The position numbers were made by a program, and so were the translations under genes. Shown piece by piece: positions 32,420 through 44,859 of a stretch of 64,000 bases of DNA. The DNA comes from Phocoena phocoena (taxonomy: Eukaryota > Chordata > Mammalia > Artiodactyla > Phocoenidae), in contig NC_089239.1 in NCBI RefSeq assembly GCF_963924675.1, forward strand, positions 2,841,001-2,905,000. Direction: 5' to 3'. Position 1 is the stretch's first letter; the number at the start of each line of letters is the position of its first letter. Below the pieces are notes generated by a model. That model ran no database searches and was not told the DNA's origin. It was given only the letters and a program-made list of their open reading frames with translations.

Positions 32420-34110
32420 TGAACCAGCCATGGGCTAGGTGCTGAGGACACACAGGTAACTGGTGTCTGTGCCCTCAGGAAGCTTGCATTTATACGAGAC
32501 AACAAACCAGATGCCAGATGGGAGGGTCCACGGCAGGGGGTGAGATGGGTTTAGAGAGGGATGTCAGGGAAAGCCTCTCAGAGAAGTGACATCTGAGCTG
32601 AGATCTGGACATGAGGAGTCAGGCAGATGGGGAGGAAGAGATTTCAGGCTGGGAAAGGCCCCGAGGTGAGAAAGGGTTTGTCTGATCAAGGAACAAAAGA
32701 AAGGGCAGGGTGGCTGCAGGGTGGGGTGAGGACCCGGACCGGCCTGGGTGAGTTTAGGAGGAAGGTTGGGCCCGGGTTTGGGGTTATTCCTAAGGATGCT
32801 TTGGGTTTTAAGGAAGGGACATGTGTGGTCTGAAGTGTGTCTGCAAGATGCCTGCCTGGGGCTTGGATAAGGGCACAGGTGGGCAGGGAGGCCGGTTCCA
32901 AGGCCAGGGACGGAGGGGTTACCCAACAAGTTGGGAAATGTTTTGAAAACATACCTGATAGAACTTGTTCTTGGCCTAGTCAGGGGAAGGGGGTGAGAGG
33001 ACGCAAGCTGACTCCCTGGTCTGGCCGGCGCCACTGGGGGGAGTGCTGGCCTTTACTGAGACAGGAGGGCTGGGGAAGAACGGGCTTCAGAGGGGAAATT
33101 ACCAAGAGTTCCACCTTGGTCACACTTAGATTCTCAAGAGACTTCCAAGTAGACAGGTCAAGTACAGGTGGATACACAGACCTGCAGCTCAGGGGAGAGG
33201 GACGGGCTGCAGGTATCAAGCTGGGGGTCGCCAGCCCATAAAATGCATTTAGAGCAATGGATAGATTAAATCACCTAAGAGTGCATCCCAAGAAGACAAA
33301 AGGGGACCCTGGAAGCCACCGGGAGGAATAAGGTTTCTCAGCCTCAGCACCAGGGCCACCTCGGGCCGCGCAGCCACCTGCTGGGGATGGGGCCGTCCCC
33401 GCATGGTAGGGTGGGCAGCAGCGCCCCTGGTCTCTGCCCACCGGACGCCCGTGTCACCTCCCCACGCCCAGCTGTGACAGCCACACGGGGGTCTCTACTC
33501 ATTGCTAAACGTCCCCTGAGGAGTAGCCTCGCCTCTGGGCTCAGAACCGCTGCTTGAGGCAAAGCCAAGGGGAGAGTAAATAGGAAGGGCTGCCCAGGGG
33601 AGGAAAACCAGAAAGTCAAGGAGCCCGGGCTGCAGGAAAGGTCAAGTGAGAGGCAGGCAGAGCAACATCCGGCCAGGGGTCAGCAGGAAGCTGGGTGAGA
33701 GCGTCTCCCTGGAGGCTGGTGTTTGGGAGCCTCTCAGGAGGAGGATGGAAGGGTGGATGGGTGAGGAGGAAGCAGAGGGGAAGCAACAGGGAATCACGGG
33801 AAGAGGGTTTTCTCTTTGAAAGCGCGAGCGTTTGTGTGTAGCCAGTAGGGACCACCTTCAGAGTGGGGAAGAGCAATGATGTAGGGAAGGGGGAATCATT
33901 TAAAGGGAACTTGTGAGCAGTCAGGGACGACCCCGGAGTTGGAAGGTTTGTAGGTCAGGTGGGCAGATGAGGACAGGGCCTCTGGGTGGCTTCTGTTTTC
34001 ATAACATCTTAGTAGCAAGATCACCAGCTAAGGAAACGTCTAAGGAAACAACGAGGGGGTTGTTAAAGGAAACGTCTGTCTCAGAGAATGGGAGGAAAAA
34101 GTAACTAAGG
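32420..34110 (-). mobile_element. L2, antisense, about 1.5 kb of ORF2 and 3' end
   Basis: From left to right it shows the reversed L2 3' end ('gaagcttgcatttata'), 'cctctcagagaagtgacatctgagctgagatc', and then reversed reverse-transcriptase text ('ctcaggggagaggg'). It ends near 'gagaatgggagg'. A MER5A-like element has jumped into it at 33335-33560. Many stops. Confidence 0.65.
33335..33560 (-). mobile_element. MER5A-like nonautonomous hAT element
   Basis: 'ctcagcctcagcaccagggcc', 'gcagcgcccctgg', 'gcccagctgtgacagcca' and 'ctaaacgtcccctgagg' follow the MER5A order in reverse, with much CpG change. Confidence 0.7.
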
Positions 34111-34979
34111 GAAAAGAGCCTGACCCCTGGGTTGTGCTGAGGTTTGTGGTCGTGCCGGAATGGCAGGGTTGTGGCGTTCCTCTCTGCCTCCAGGACAGCT
34201 GCCCAAGTGCAGATACACAGCTGGCGTCAACCGGGTGTGGGGCTTTCCCCGCCAGGCAGGATGGAGACAGAGATGCGGGGAGATGTTGCCAGTGTCTGCG
34301 CCAGAGTGACGAGGACACAGCAGCAGAATCTGCTGCTGGGTGAGTCGGAATGCAGACAGGCGGGAGGGTCAGAGAGGGAGAAGGTGGTGGGATCAGCCCA
34401 CCGAGGCCCCGAGGAGCTACTGAAGCCGGGGCGCCAGGAGGGGCGGGGTGGAGGTCAGACAGGGATGTCAGGAACTTTGGTCACAGAAATTCCTATTGAG
34501 AAACTATGCCCCCAGAATGGGTGCCAGAGAGGAGGGATGCCCGCGTAGGCGGGGTGGCCGCAGCACGATTGTTGGAGTAGGTGCCTAGACGGGAGGGTCA
34601 GCGGACTGCCCTGGGCCGGACCATGCACAGGCCCCGAGGTCCCAACGGGGCAGGACAGATGGGGCTCCCAGTGGAGCTGATATCTTGCGCTCAGAACACC
34701 TGTGACCCAAGGGCAAGTTTCAGCCAAAGAAACAAAATCTCAGTGGAACAAACCACATTCCACATTGTTGAATCTAGGGGGCTGGGTGTCACCTGCGAGG
34801 TTCCGTAAAATCAAATCTGTCCTCAAACAATAATCTGCCACCATCGAAGCTACTCAAAAACATCCTTCAGGGTAAAAAGCAATTCCAAAAAAAATTCCAA
34901 AAATGTTCGGAGCGAGCACAGCAGAATGGAAGCAAGCGGGCAGCCCTCAGGGTCCCTCTCCGAAGGAGACAGAAATCAC

Positions 34980-35770
34980 CTTGCGGTGAGTCCTCTACTG
35001 CTCCCCTCCCTGGTGACCGCTTAGCCCAATGCTGTCAACACCACCCAAATCTCCATCCCCGCCCCCGAGTGCCAGACTCGTACACCCGACTGCCCGTGTC
35101 CCTGCCTGGCCACCTAAACGGCTCCGGATGGTCACCTCATACACTCACAGGGCCTTCCCGAGCAGGTGACGCAGACCCTGTCCTCCCTGCTGCCCCAGCC
35201 GGGCGCCTCTGTCATCCCCTCCCTTACACCCCACGTCCAGTCTACTGGGACGTCCTACCGCCCCCACCTTTAAGATACAACCAGAACCCACTGATCTCTT
35301 ACCGTGTCCGGTGCTGACACTCATGTCGAGCTGTAGCCACCTGTCACCAAACTCCCCACGAGCCCGGCCGGGTCTGCTCTGCACACAGGCCAGCAGTCCT
35401 CCCCTCCACTCACGCTGCCCAAGGTGGTGCCTGCGGCCAGCAGCCCCGGGGCACCCTCACCTCTGACGCCTTCCTCGCATCCTGCCTCTGGTCCTGGACA
35501 AGCAGGCACATTCCACCCAGGGGCGTCTGCTGGTCCCCATCTTTCTTGCTGGGTCATTGTCCCCGAGTACCACACCATTCTGACCACCTGGAGTAACAAG
35601 CCCGCGGCTCTTCCCTTGCCCCACTGGCTCAGAGCACGTCACTAACACAGCTTCCTACGCACCTGTTTCTTCTTGACTGTCTGACTCCCCAGCCGGCTTC
35701 AAGGGCCTTTGTTCTGTCCACTGCTGCGCCCCCAGCACCCACTACAATGAGTGGGCGAATCTGAAGAAAC
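34980..35770 (+). mobile_element. L2 3' part, sense
   Basis: Pyrimidine-rich L2 ORF2 text ending with 'gcctttgttctgtccactgctgcgcccccagcaccca', the L2 3' signature. No intact frame. Confidence 0.65.
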
Positions 35771-36059
35771 CCGTTACCTTCCCGTCACCTGGCTTCATGG
35801 TTTCACCTCACATTAATTCCCCTCCCTTCTCCCCTCTGACTCCCTCCTTCAAGGTGAATCCTTTCCCCATTCAGGGACACAGCTGTCTATCCAGCTGCAG
35901 CCCTGCTGTCACTCGCTGCGTCCTCACAGAGGGTCTGTCCTGTTCAACACCCTTCACTGGCTTCTGGAGTCACCCTGTCTCAGTGCAACCACTGCGGAAA
36001 TGCAGCCCACGAGACGGGGCCCTGGAAGCTTCTGTGTGAGAACTAAATTTGCCCCTTTG

Positions 36060-36862
<803 letters not shown>

Positions 36863-37945
36863 CTAAAACAGACAATGAAACAGGGAGTAGTCACGGTCCA
36901 TCTAATTTCAGGAAAGACTGAGGGTGACACAGCCTCCCAGGCCTCAGGGTCACCGTGAGGATCAGAGAGGGTTTGAGAGCAGCCTTGCACCAAACGCTTG
37001 ATGCCAGCTCCTCCCAGAATCGTTGCTTCCTATTACAGCTTCGAGCAGAAGGGAGTCTTGGGTCTGACTTTGTCTCTGTCTCCCTGCAGCTGTCTGCGCC
37101 GAGTAGATACACACTGAACAGCTAGTAAGATGAAAGCAAACTGTGGCTTTGTTAGTCCAGTGGGGTTGGGGTAGGAGGTGGACAGGAGAGAAGCTGGGGT
37201 CGGGGTGTGGCTGGGACTCTGAGGGGTTGGGATGTTCCTTGCAAGGTACTCAAAAGCCCCCTGATGTTTTTAAGAAGCAAAGGCGTGAAAGGTGCCCCAG
37301 GGTGGGAGGCCCCAGCGGGAATCCAGAACGAGAGCTGATGAGAACGCAGGGCAACACGACCAGGGGGAGACGGGCGGGCGCGTAGGTGAGCAGCAACGGT
37401 GAGGCAGGGGCGCTCGCCATCCAGTGGGCTCCCACCCAGGAGCAGGTGTGAGGCCCGGGGTGGAGGCAGGCATTACCACCCGGTTGCCTCGGTGGAGGGT
37501 GGGGAGGGACCTGGACCTCGGGAGCGGGACACTCAGGGTACCTGGGGCGGACGCTGGTTGCCATGCGCAGGGAGCATCGCTACCCCAACGAGCGATGTGG
37601 CTGCACCGCTGTGCACCGGCTTTACCGCAGCTCTGGGGCACATGGGACACCACTGACGGCACAGACCCTGTGCCAAAGCTCAACGGCCAACGTGCAGGCC
37701 TGGCCCCTCGGCAGCACCTGGCCTGGCTGACCACTCCCTCCCTCCTCCTGAAAATGCTCTGCACTCGGCTCCCAGGAAACCACTTGCAGCTGGGACCTGG
37801 CCCCGCCCTCGTTCCCGGGGTGGGGAGATCTCCATGCCCATCTGCTGAGCTCCAGGTGTGAAGCCCAGCCCCAGCCTCCCCAGAACTCCACACCTGCTTT
37901 CCTGACACCTCTACCTGGAGTCTGGTGGACAACTCAAAAATAATA
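36863..37945 (-). other. POMK upstream intron, unique part
   Basis: About 1.1 kb, partly GC-rich (37280-37900). I see no repeat or exon that I can support. Long frames here match nothing that I know. Confidence 0.5.
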
Positions 37946-37947
37946 TT

Positions 37948-38771
37948 TCTCCTCCACAATAAAAAGACAAATAACTCAATTTAAAAATGGGCAAAGGACT
38001 TGAACAGACATTTCTCCAAAGAAGATATACAGATGGCCAACAGGCACATGAAAGGATGCTCAACTTTAATAGTCACCAGGGAAACGCACACCAAAACGAC
38101 GCGATCCCACCTCACACCCTCTAGGATGGCTATAATCAAAAAACCAGGCGGTAACAAGTGTGGATGGGAAACCCTCATACATTGCTGGTGACAATGCAAA
38201 ATGGAGCAGCCACTGTGGAAAACAGTCTGAAGTCCTCGAAGGTTTAAACACAGAGTTACCACCAAATCTACGGCTCGGTATCTACCCAAGAGAACTGAAA
38301 ACATACATTCGTGCAAACACCTGTACATGAATGTTCACAGCAGCGTTATTCGTAACAGCCAAATAGTGAAAGCAACCTAAATGTCCATCAGATGATGCCT
38401 GGATAAACAGAACGTGATGTGTCCACACAATGACATAGTATTCGGCCATTGAAAGGAATAAAGCACTAATACATGCTGCAACATGCATTGAAAACATTAT
38501 TCTCAGGAAAATTAACTAAGGGAAATAGCATATGATTCCATTTATATAAAACTCCAGAACAGGAAGTCCAGAGACAGCAAGTAGATCAGTGGTTGCCAGG
38601 GCCTGGGTGGAAGCGGACATGGGGAGAGGTAGTTGATGTGACAGGATTTCTTTTTGGATGAAAATGTTCTGGAATTAGTGGTGACGGTTGCACAACCTTG
38701 TGAATGTACTAAAAATCACTAACTGTACACTTTACAATAGCAAATCTATAGCCTGTAAAATATATCTCAAC
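37948..38771 (+). mobile_element. L1 ORF2 end and 3' UTR, sense
   Basis: 'aatgggcaaaggacttgaacagac' begins the ORF2 C-terminal part. The element runs to an old-style 3' UTR ending near 38763. Interrupted by the twin-primed L1 that follows. Confidence 0.8.
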
Positions 38772-40114
38772 CTAATTTTTAAATTGAATTATAGTTGATT
38801 TACAATATTGTATTAGTTTCAGGTGTACAACACAGTGATTCAGTATTTTTCTAGATTATATTCCATCTAAAGCTACAGCAAGTCCACTACTTACGAACGA
38901 GTTCCATTCCAAGATAGTGCTTGTTAAGTCCAACAAAGTCAGCCGAGGTACCAAACTAACACAATCGGCTACAGCACTGTACCATAATAGGTTCATAATA
39001 CTTTTCACGCAAACAATACATAAAACACAAAAAATACAGAAAACATGTTTAATCTTGCAGTACAGTACCCTGAAAAGTACAGTAGTCCAGTACAACAGCT
39101 GGCACACAGGGGCTGGCATCGAGTGGACAGGCAAGAAGAGTTACTGACTGGAGTGGGGAGAGGAGGTGGGGGATGGTAGAGCTGAAGGGTCGTCAGCAAT
39201 AGGAGACGGAGGGCAAGCTGCCATTTCCCTCACGCCTGACGATGACGGAACATAGGTTCGCATCTTTGAAAGCTCGCAACTTGAAGGCTCATGTGTAGGG
39301 GACTTCCTGTATTACAAAACAATGGCTGTATCCCCTGTGCCATACAATTATCCTTGTTGCTTACCTATTCCATACACAGGAGTTTGTAACTCTTAATCCC
39401 ATACCTCTATCTTTCCCCCTCTCTTCCCTCTCCCCACTGGTAACCACTGGTTTGTTCTCTATATCTGTTTCTGTTTTGCTATATACATTTGTTGATTTTA
39501 TTTTTAGATTCCACATATAAGTGACATCATACGGTATTAGTCTTTCTCTGACTTATTTCACTAAGCATAATACTCTCTAGGTCCATCCATATTGTTACAA
39601 ATAGCAGAATTTCATTCTTTCTTATGGCTGAGTGATCAGAAAACCTGAATAGACATTTTTCCAAAGACAATATGAACGGCCAACATATGAAAAGATGCTC
39701 AGCATTGCTAATCATCAGAGAAATGCAAATTAAAACCATAATGATATCACCTCACACCTGTCAGAATGGCCATCATCAAAAAGACAAAAGAGACAATAAA
39801 CGCTGGAGAGGGTGTGGAGAAAAGGGAACCCTCCTGCACTGTTGGTGGGAATGTAAGTCGGTGCAGCCACTATGGAGAACAGTGTGAAGGTCCCTCAAAA
39901 AACTAAAATTAGAACTACCATATAATCCAGCAATCCCACTTGTGGGTATATATCCAGCAAAAAAAAACCCCCACTAATTCGAAAAGTTACATGCACCCCA
40001 GTGCTGACTGCAGCCCTATTTACCATATAAATAGACGTGGAAGCAACCTAAGCGTCGATCTCGACAGAGGAATGGATAAAGAAAACGTAGTATGTATTTT
40101 TATGTATATATAAA
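38772..40114 (-). mobile_element. Twin-primed (5'-inverted) L1
   Basis: 38772-39634 is L1 3' UTR plus the very end of ORF2 in minus orientation. 39635-40114 is the ORF2 segment that should directly precede it, but in plus orientation. The two parts meet at the point where L1 would read '...actcagccataa'. The word atctcaac lies at both outer edges (38764-38771 and 40115-40122). A Tigger-like element interrupts the 3' part. Confidence 0.85.
38876..39309. mobile_element. Tigger-like (Tc1/mariner) nonautonomous element
   Basis: Terminal inverted repeats are cagcaagtccactacttacg on the left and the complement of tgtaggggacttcctg on the right. TA dinucleotides at 38874-38875 and 39310-39311 form the target duplication. 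The interrupted L1 text resumes cleanly after it. 434 bp. No transposase frame seen. Confidence 0.8.
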
Positions 40115-40145
40115 ATCTCAACATTAAAATATAAAAATACTTCCC

Positions 40146-40456
40146 GGGCTTCCCTGGTGGCGCAGTGGTTGAGAATCTGCCTGCCAATGCAGGGGATACG
40201 GGTTCGAGCCCTGGTCTGGGAGGATCCCACATGCCGCGAAGCAACTAGGCCCGTGAGCCACAATTACTGAGCCTGCGCGTCTGGAGCCTGTGCTCCACAA
40301 TAAGAGAGGCTGCGATAGTGAGAGGCCCGCGCACCGCGATGAAGAGCGGCCCCTGCTTGCCACAACTAGAGAAAGCCCTCGCACAGAAACCAAGACCCAA
40401 CACAGCAAAAATAAATAAATTAATAAACTCCTACCCCCAACATCTAAAAAAAAAAA
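40146..40456 (+). mobile_element. CHR-type SINE with long 3' body
   Basis: CHR-1 head and middle followed by extra 'cttgccacaactagagaaagccc' text found in long members of the family, then poly(A). Confidence 0.88.
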
Positions 40457-40459
40457 AAA

Positions 40460-40576
40460 AAAGAAAAAGGAAACCTTTAAAAAAAAATAGAAAAGGGAAA
40501 CCTTTAAAAAAAAAAATAGAAAAGGGAAACCTTTAAAAAAAAAATAGAAAAGGGAAACCTTTAAAAATAAAAAAAA
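40460..40576. repeat. Minisatellite grown from the SINE tail
   Basis: Three to four copies of a ~31-bp unit, (t)agaaaagggaaaccttt followed by a run of A. Copies start near 40462, 40489, 40516 and 40545. Only the A-run length differs. Confidence 0.9.
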
Positions 40577-41170
40577 AACTTCCCAAACTCAACTCTTCCC
40601 CTCAAATCTGCTGTTTTCAGTGTTCACAATCTCAGTGAGTGACAACTGTATCCTTCCAGTGACAAGGCTGCAGGTGAAGGGTCAGGAGTGATCTCTTGCG
40701 CTGAGCAGGGAATTTTAGAAGTGACGGACCCTTCTACGGGCCAGCGTACTCTTCCTAATGAGAAGAGAACACGCCGCTTTGCTCATCCCTGCCGTCATGA
40801 CGAGGTGCTCGAGAGACCCTGGCTCTACTCGACTGCTCCAGCCCCATTTAACAGCCCCTTCTCGAGACGATGCCGTGTGCTCACCCGCCACCTGAGTCCT
40901 GTCAGCAACGCCCAGCAGTGCTGCAGGGAGTTGTCTGCTCACCTTCCTCACCGAGATTCCGGGCCCACATCTCTCTCTCCACCTCTCTCCCTCCAGGCAT
41001 CTTCCAGGACTCCTGTGGACATGATGACGACGTTCACCACTCAGGCCTCACGGTCTCTTGAGCTTCTTCCACCGACGCCTGATTCTTAGAAGGTGACCTT
41101 AAAGAAATGGGCAAAACCACGGCCATCTCTCCTCTGTAGCATTTAAAGTGACCAAGAGTGTGTCAACTTA
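40577..41170 (-). other. POMK intron, no feature recognised
   Basis: Ordinary, mildly GC-rich sequence. No exon, repeat or structure that I can support. Confidence 0.45.
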
Positions 41171-41174
41171 GACC

Positions 41175-41530
41175 TGAGGTCCGGGAGCAGAGAACTGTTT
41201 TCTGTAAAGGATCAGACAGCAAATGTTCCGGTTTAGGGGCCAGAAGCGGGAATCGAGTGGCCACGGCACCGTGATGTGCGGGGTGAGAAGCAGTGGTGCC
41301 GAGCGACCAGGTAACCGTCAGTTACTTCATCTCGTTGTCAGCAGCAGCCAGGCCGTGCTACACAAGTGAGCGAGCATGACTGTGCCCCAACAAGACTGTG
41401 TTCATGGAAGCTGAGATTCGAATTTCACATGCCACATGTTTTTTTGATTTTCCCCCCAACATTTAAAAAAGTGAAAAGCATCCTCAGCTCACAGGCCGTA
41501 CAAGAATGGGTGGCGGGGAGCAGCCAGCCA
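41175..41530 (+). mobile_element. Nonautonomous hAT-type element, diverged
   Basis: 'gaactgttttctgtaaaggatcagacagc', then 'tggaagctgagattcgaatttcac' and 'tcacaggccgtacaagaa' are the ordered landmarks of a common mammalian DNA-transposon fossil. I am not certain of the family name. Confidence 0.55.
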
Positions 41531-42211
41531 GCCCAGCTTAGGTGACGGCATCCCTCTGGATGTCGTGGGCCCCCCTTCCATTCCACGCCGTCCACGCGGT
41601 CTCGTCCCCGCATGTGGCTCTGGCGGCTGTGTACACGCCGATTGTTTCAAGTCTCTTCTGTGGCCTGGCTCTTTCTCTTACACTTCGCTCAGTTGGCCCC
41701 TCAAGGTCTGCAACATCCATACCTGAATTCTGTCTCTCCGGTCGCCAGCATGCCCACTCCACAGGGTTCCCCTCTGTGATGGGCACACAACCAGGTGACT
41801 TGATTCTTCCCTCCCCGGAGCCACTAGACCAACCAGTCACCACCGACAGTCACTTGTCTCTGCAAAGCTCCCAAATCTGCTCACATCCGATCCCCCCGCC
41901 CCTGTTCCCCCGCCCTGGTCTAAGCATCACCTTCCTGGGCTTCTGCAACGCTTTCCTACGCACTCTCCCACTGCTTTCTCTTTTCCAATCCATTTTCCTC
42001 ACCGACTAGGATCTTTTTTCTTTCCTGAAATGTTTCAAGCATAAAGAAAGTTAAAACGTAAGATCATGAGCACCCATCCAGCTTTGTCAAGTAATACTGC
42101 ATCCCCTTGTTAAAGAAATAACCTATTACAAACATGGTTGAAGCCAGGGGCCCCTCGCAGTCCTATTCTGCTCCATCCCAAGAAATAGTCCCCATCCTCG
42201 AGTTGGTATGT

Positions 42212-42400
42212 CAGTAGTTCTCAAACTGTGGTCCCTGTACCTGCCGCAGCACCACCTGGAACTTCTGAGAAATGCAGGTTCTTAAGTCCTTGCCCCACAC
42301 CTACTGCACCAGAAACTCTGAAGTGGAGCCCAGACATCTGTGTTAACACACGTGACGTGGGGGTGCAAGCTGAACTTTAATAATTTCCATGCGTGCTTTT
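42212..42400 (+). mobile_element. Nonautonomous hAT element (MER5/MER20-like)
   Basis: 'cagtagttctcaaactgtggtccc', 'accacctgga', 'gagaaatgcagg' and 'accagaaactctgaag': same family as 24858. Confidence 0.7.
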
Positions 42401-42477
42401 TATTCTCACCACATGAGTATGTGCCCATAAATAACAACACATAATACACGTACGTTTTCAAACTTTATATTAATACA

Positions 42478-42640
42478 AGCAGTGTTGTACTGTTCGTCCC
42501 TCAGTAACCGCAGGGGATTGGTTCCAGGACCCCCTGCGAAAACCAACATCTGCGGATGCTCAAGTCCCTCAGATAAAATGGCGTAGAATCCCTCTGTATC
42601 AGGGATGCAGGACACAAAGTCCTCTTATGACTTGCTTTTT
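42478..42640. mobile_element. Tigger-family fragment
   Basis: 'cgtccctcagtaaccgcagg', 'ggttccaggacccc' and 'gcggatgctcaagtccct' mark one end of a pogo/Tigger element. The other end is missing. Confidence 0.65.
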
Positions 42641-42783
42641 TAAAAGCCCAGCATTATGTTTTTGAGGTTTATCGAAGCAGATACATGATGCTCTACTTCG
42701 CTCTTTTGGATTGACTATACCGCAGCTGGTGATTCAGGTTTGCACACACTTCCTGTGTACATGTGGAAGGTTTACACAGGGTC

Positions 42784-43062
42784 TTTTTTTTTTTAAATCA
42801 TTTTATTTATTTTTGGCTGTGTTGGGTTTTCATTGCTGCGCACGGACTTTATCTAGTTGCGGCGAGCAGGGGCTACTCTTCGTTGCAATGCCCGGGCTTC
42901 TCATTGTGGTGGCTTCCCTTGTTGCGGAGCAGGGGCTCAGTAGTTGTGGCACATGGGCTTAGTTACTCTGCGACATGTGGGATCTTCCCGGACCAGGGCT
43001 CGAACCCGTGTCCCCTGCGTTGGCTGGCAGATTCTTAACCACTGTGCCATCAGGGAAGTCCC
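42784..43062 (-). mobile_element. CHR-type SINE, antisense
   Basis: Poly(T) then 'ttggctgtgttgggtt' body, reversed B-box 'cagggctcgaacccgtg', and reversed head cagggaagtccc. Confidence 0.88.
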
Positions 43063-43109
43063 ACCCACTTCTTAAAGAAGTCATTCACCCACTCTATCAC
43101 CTTATGGTC

Positions 43110-43396
43110 TTTTTTTTTAAAGATTTATTATTTACTTAATTTGTTTTTGGCTGCATCGGGTCTTAGTTGTGGCATGCAGGATCTTTCATTGCGGCCGCGG
43201 GCGTCTTTCTAGTTGTGGTGCCCAGGCTCCAGGGCATGTGGGCTTTGCACTTTGCGGCAAGAAGGCTCTCCAGCTGTGGTGTGCGGGCTTAGTTGCCCCG
43301 CGGCATGTGGGATCTTAGTTCCCTGACCAGGGATCGAACCCGCATCCCCTGCATTGTAAGGAGGATTCTCTACTACTGGACCACCAGGGAGGTCCC
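43110..43396 (-). mobile_element. CHR-type SINE, antisense
   Basis: Same layout as its neighbour, with 'ccctgaccagggatcgaacc' and reversed head ccagggaggtccc. A separate copy, because the body differs and it has its own poly(T). Confidence 0.88.
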
Positions 43397-43939
43397 CTCC
43401 TTTTTCTTTTAAAGGCATATTTCTGTAGTATGTTGTCCAGAGTTAGGGAAGAGGCTGTATGGCTGAGGAAATGTTCTCGCCCAGAAATAAGCAAAACGAC
43501 ACTGAAAGCTTCTACAAATTAAGAAATAACAATTAAAGGTCCAGGTGGGTAGGAGAAATTCAGGCACTGTTTAGACACAAAGGATTTCTGACAATAAGAA
43601 AGAACTGGCAAAGGAAAAAAGTGGTTCCCACTGCTATACACTCACAGCTTAATTTAAAAAGAAAGAAAAGCAATGGAACAAAATTGGTTTTTACCAGCTA
43701 CAGAATAATTTACACAACCAACCAGAGAAGAAATGATGAATTAGTGCCCCCACCCCCGCCCATACAATTTTGGTTAGAATCCCATTTTGCCAACAAAGCA
43801 CAGGTACATTAATTATTTTAAATATTCCGGATGCCTGCTTAGCCTTAAGGTTCTATAGTAAAGGTCAAGCAAGGGTGGAGAAGACAAGACCACCAAAGAA
43901 CACGGCTAAACCCTGCTTTTTAAAAAGGGGCAGCAGACG

Positions 43940-44420
43940 ATTCCAGACCTGGAGGCGGTGGCAGCGCGGCATCAACAGAGGCAGGAGCTGAAGCCTGTCC
44001 CGGCGGCGTGTCCGTCGGCTCAAGCCCAGCTCGGGCGCCGGGCAGGACGCGGCCCAGCTACCTCCGCGCCCGCCCGCCGCCCCTACCTGCCGACCCCTCC
44101 CCCGGCCCGCCGCCCCTACCCGCAGTCCCGGTTCCCGGTCTGGCTCGCGGCCTCCTGCGCCTGCGTGGCCGGAAGCGCGCCCAGCAGGACCAGCGCGAGG
44201 GTGCGCCCTAGTGTCGTCCTCCCGCCGCCGCGCACCCGGAGGTCGGTCGCCGGAACGCAAAGCCAGTGTCGGAGTGCACCCGGAAGCAGCGCCGGCGCAC
44301 CCGGCCGGCTCCTGGGGCGGCTGCTTCTCTGCCAGCGCGTGAGGGCGGTGACGTGTTTAGTCCGGACGCGCAGCCGGGCGCGGGTGCCGGTGCGGAGAGG
44401 ACTTGTACGATCTAGACGCT
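43940..44420 (-). promoter_or_regulatory. POMK: CpG island, probable POMK promoter and untranslated exon 1
   Basis: A CpG-dense island between AT-rich flanks, about 7 kb upstream of the POMK start codon on the minus strand. Consensus-like minus-strand donors lie at GGAG|GTAG (exon side ending 44062) and GGCAG|GTAG (ending 44097), so a short noncoding first exon could end at either. No TATA box. I infer the POMK promoter from position. The exact first exon is not resolved from sequence. Confidence 0.65.
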
Positions 44421-44859
44421 GCAGAAAGCTCCCGCTCAGCGCAAGGCCGTGCTTCCAAAGGGCGGTCCTCAGGCCAGGTGCCGACGCTTCACGGCTCCAG
44501 GGAACTTGTCAGGAGTGCGAATTCTGGGCTCCAACCCAGACGGGGCTGGGGCCAGCGCTCTGTGCTTTTACAGGCCCCCGGGGGTGCCCGTGCTAGACGT
44601 CCACGTTTGTTTATGCGTAACTTCATCCTGGAAAAACACTAGGTGAATGCGGAAAAATGCACCCAGCTGAGCCGCGCTGCGTAGGAACGCACAAAACACA
44701 CGCACGCACCTCAGCATCTCTCTGTGTCTTCAGTTCCTGTCGTGAGCCACAGCCATCCACATCTGGTGTTTAAACTTACCAGTGGGTTTCGGGTAACTCC
44801 CCATCGCTTCACAATAATTCACAGGCTGCAGCCCTTCCAATGCCCATGTCTAGAACTGA

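Noticed and set aside
37270..37959. 229-codon minus-strand frame in the POMK intron
   Set aside because: Moderately GC-rich intron sequence. No splice context and no recognisable domain.
42784..43396. Two adjacent antisense SINEs as a tandem duplication
   Set aside because: Their bodies differ in sequence and each has its own T run, so they are independent insertions.
44008..44596. Plus-strand frames at the POMK CpG island, possible divergent gene
   Set aside because: Composition effect again. No start context, splice sites or homology that I can recognise.
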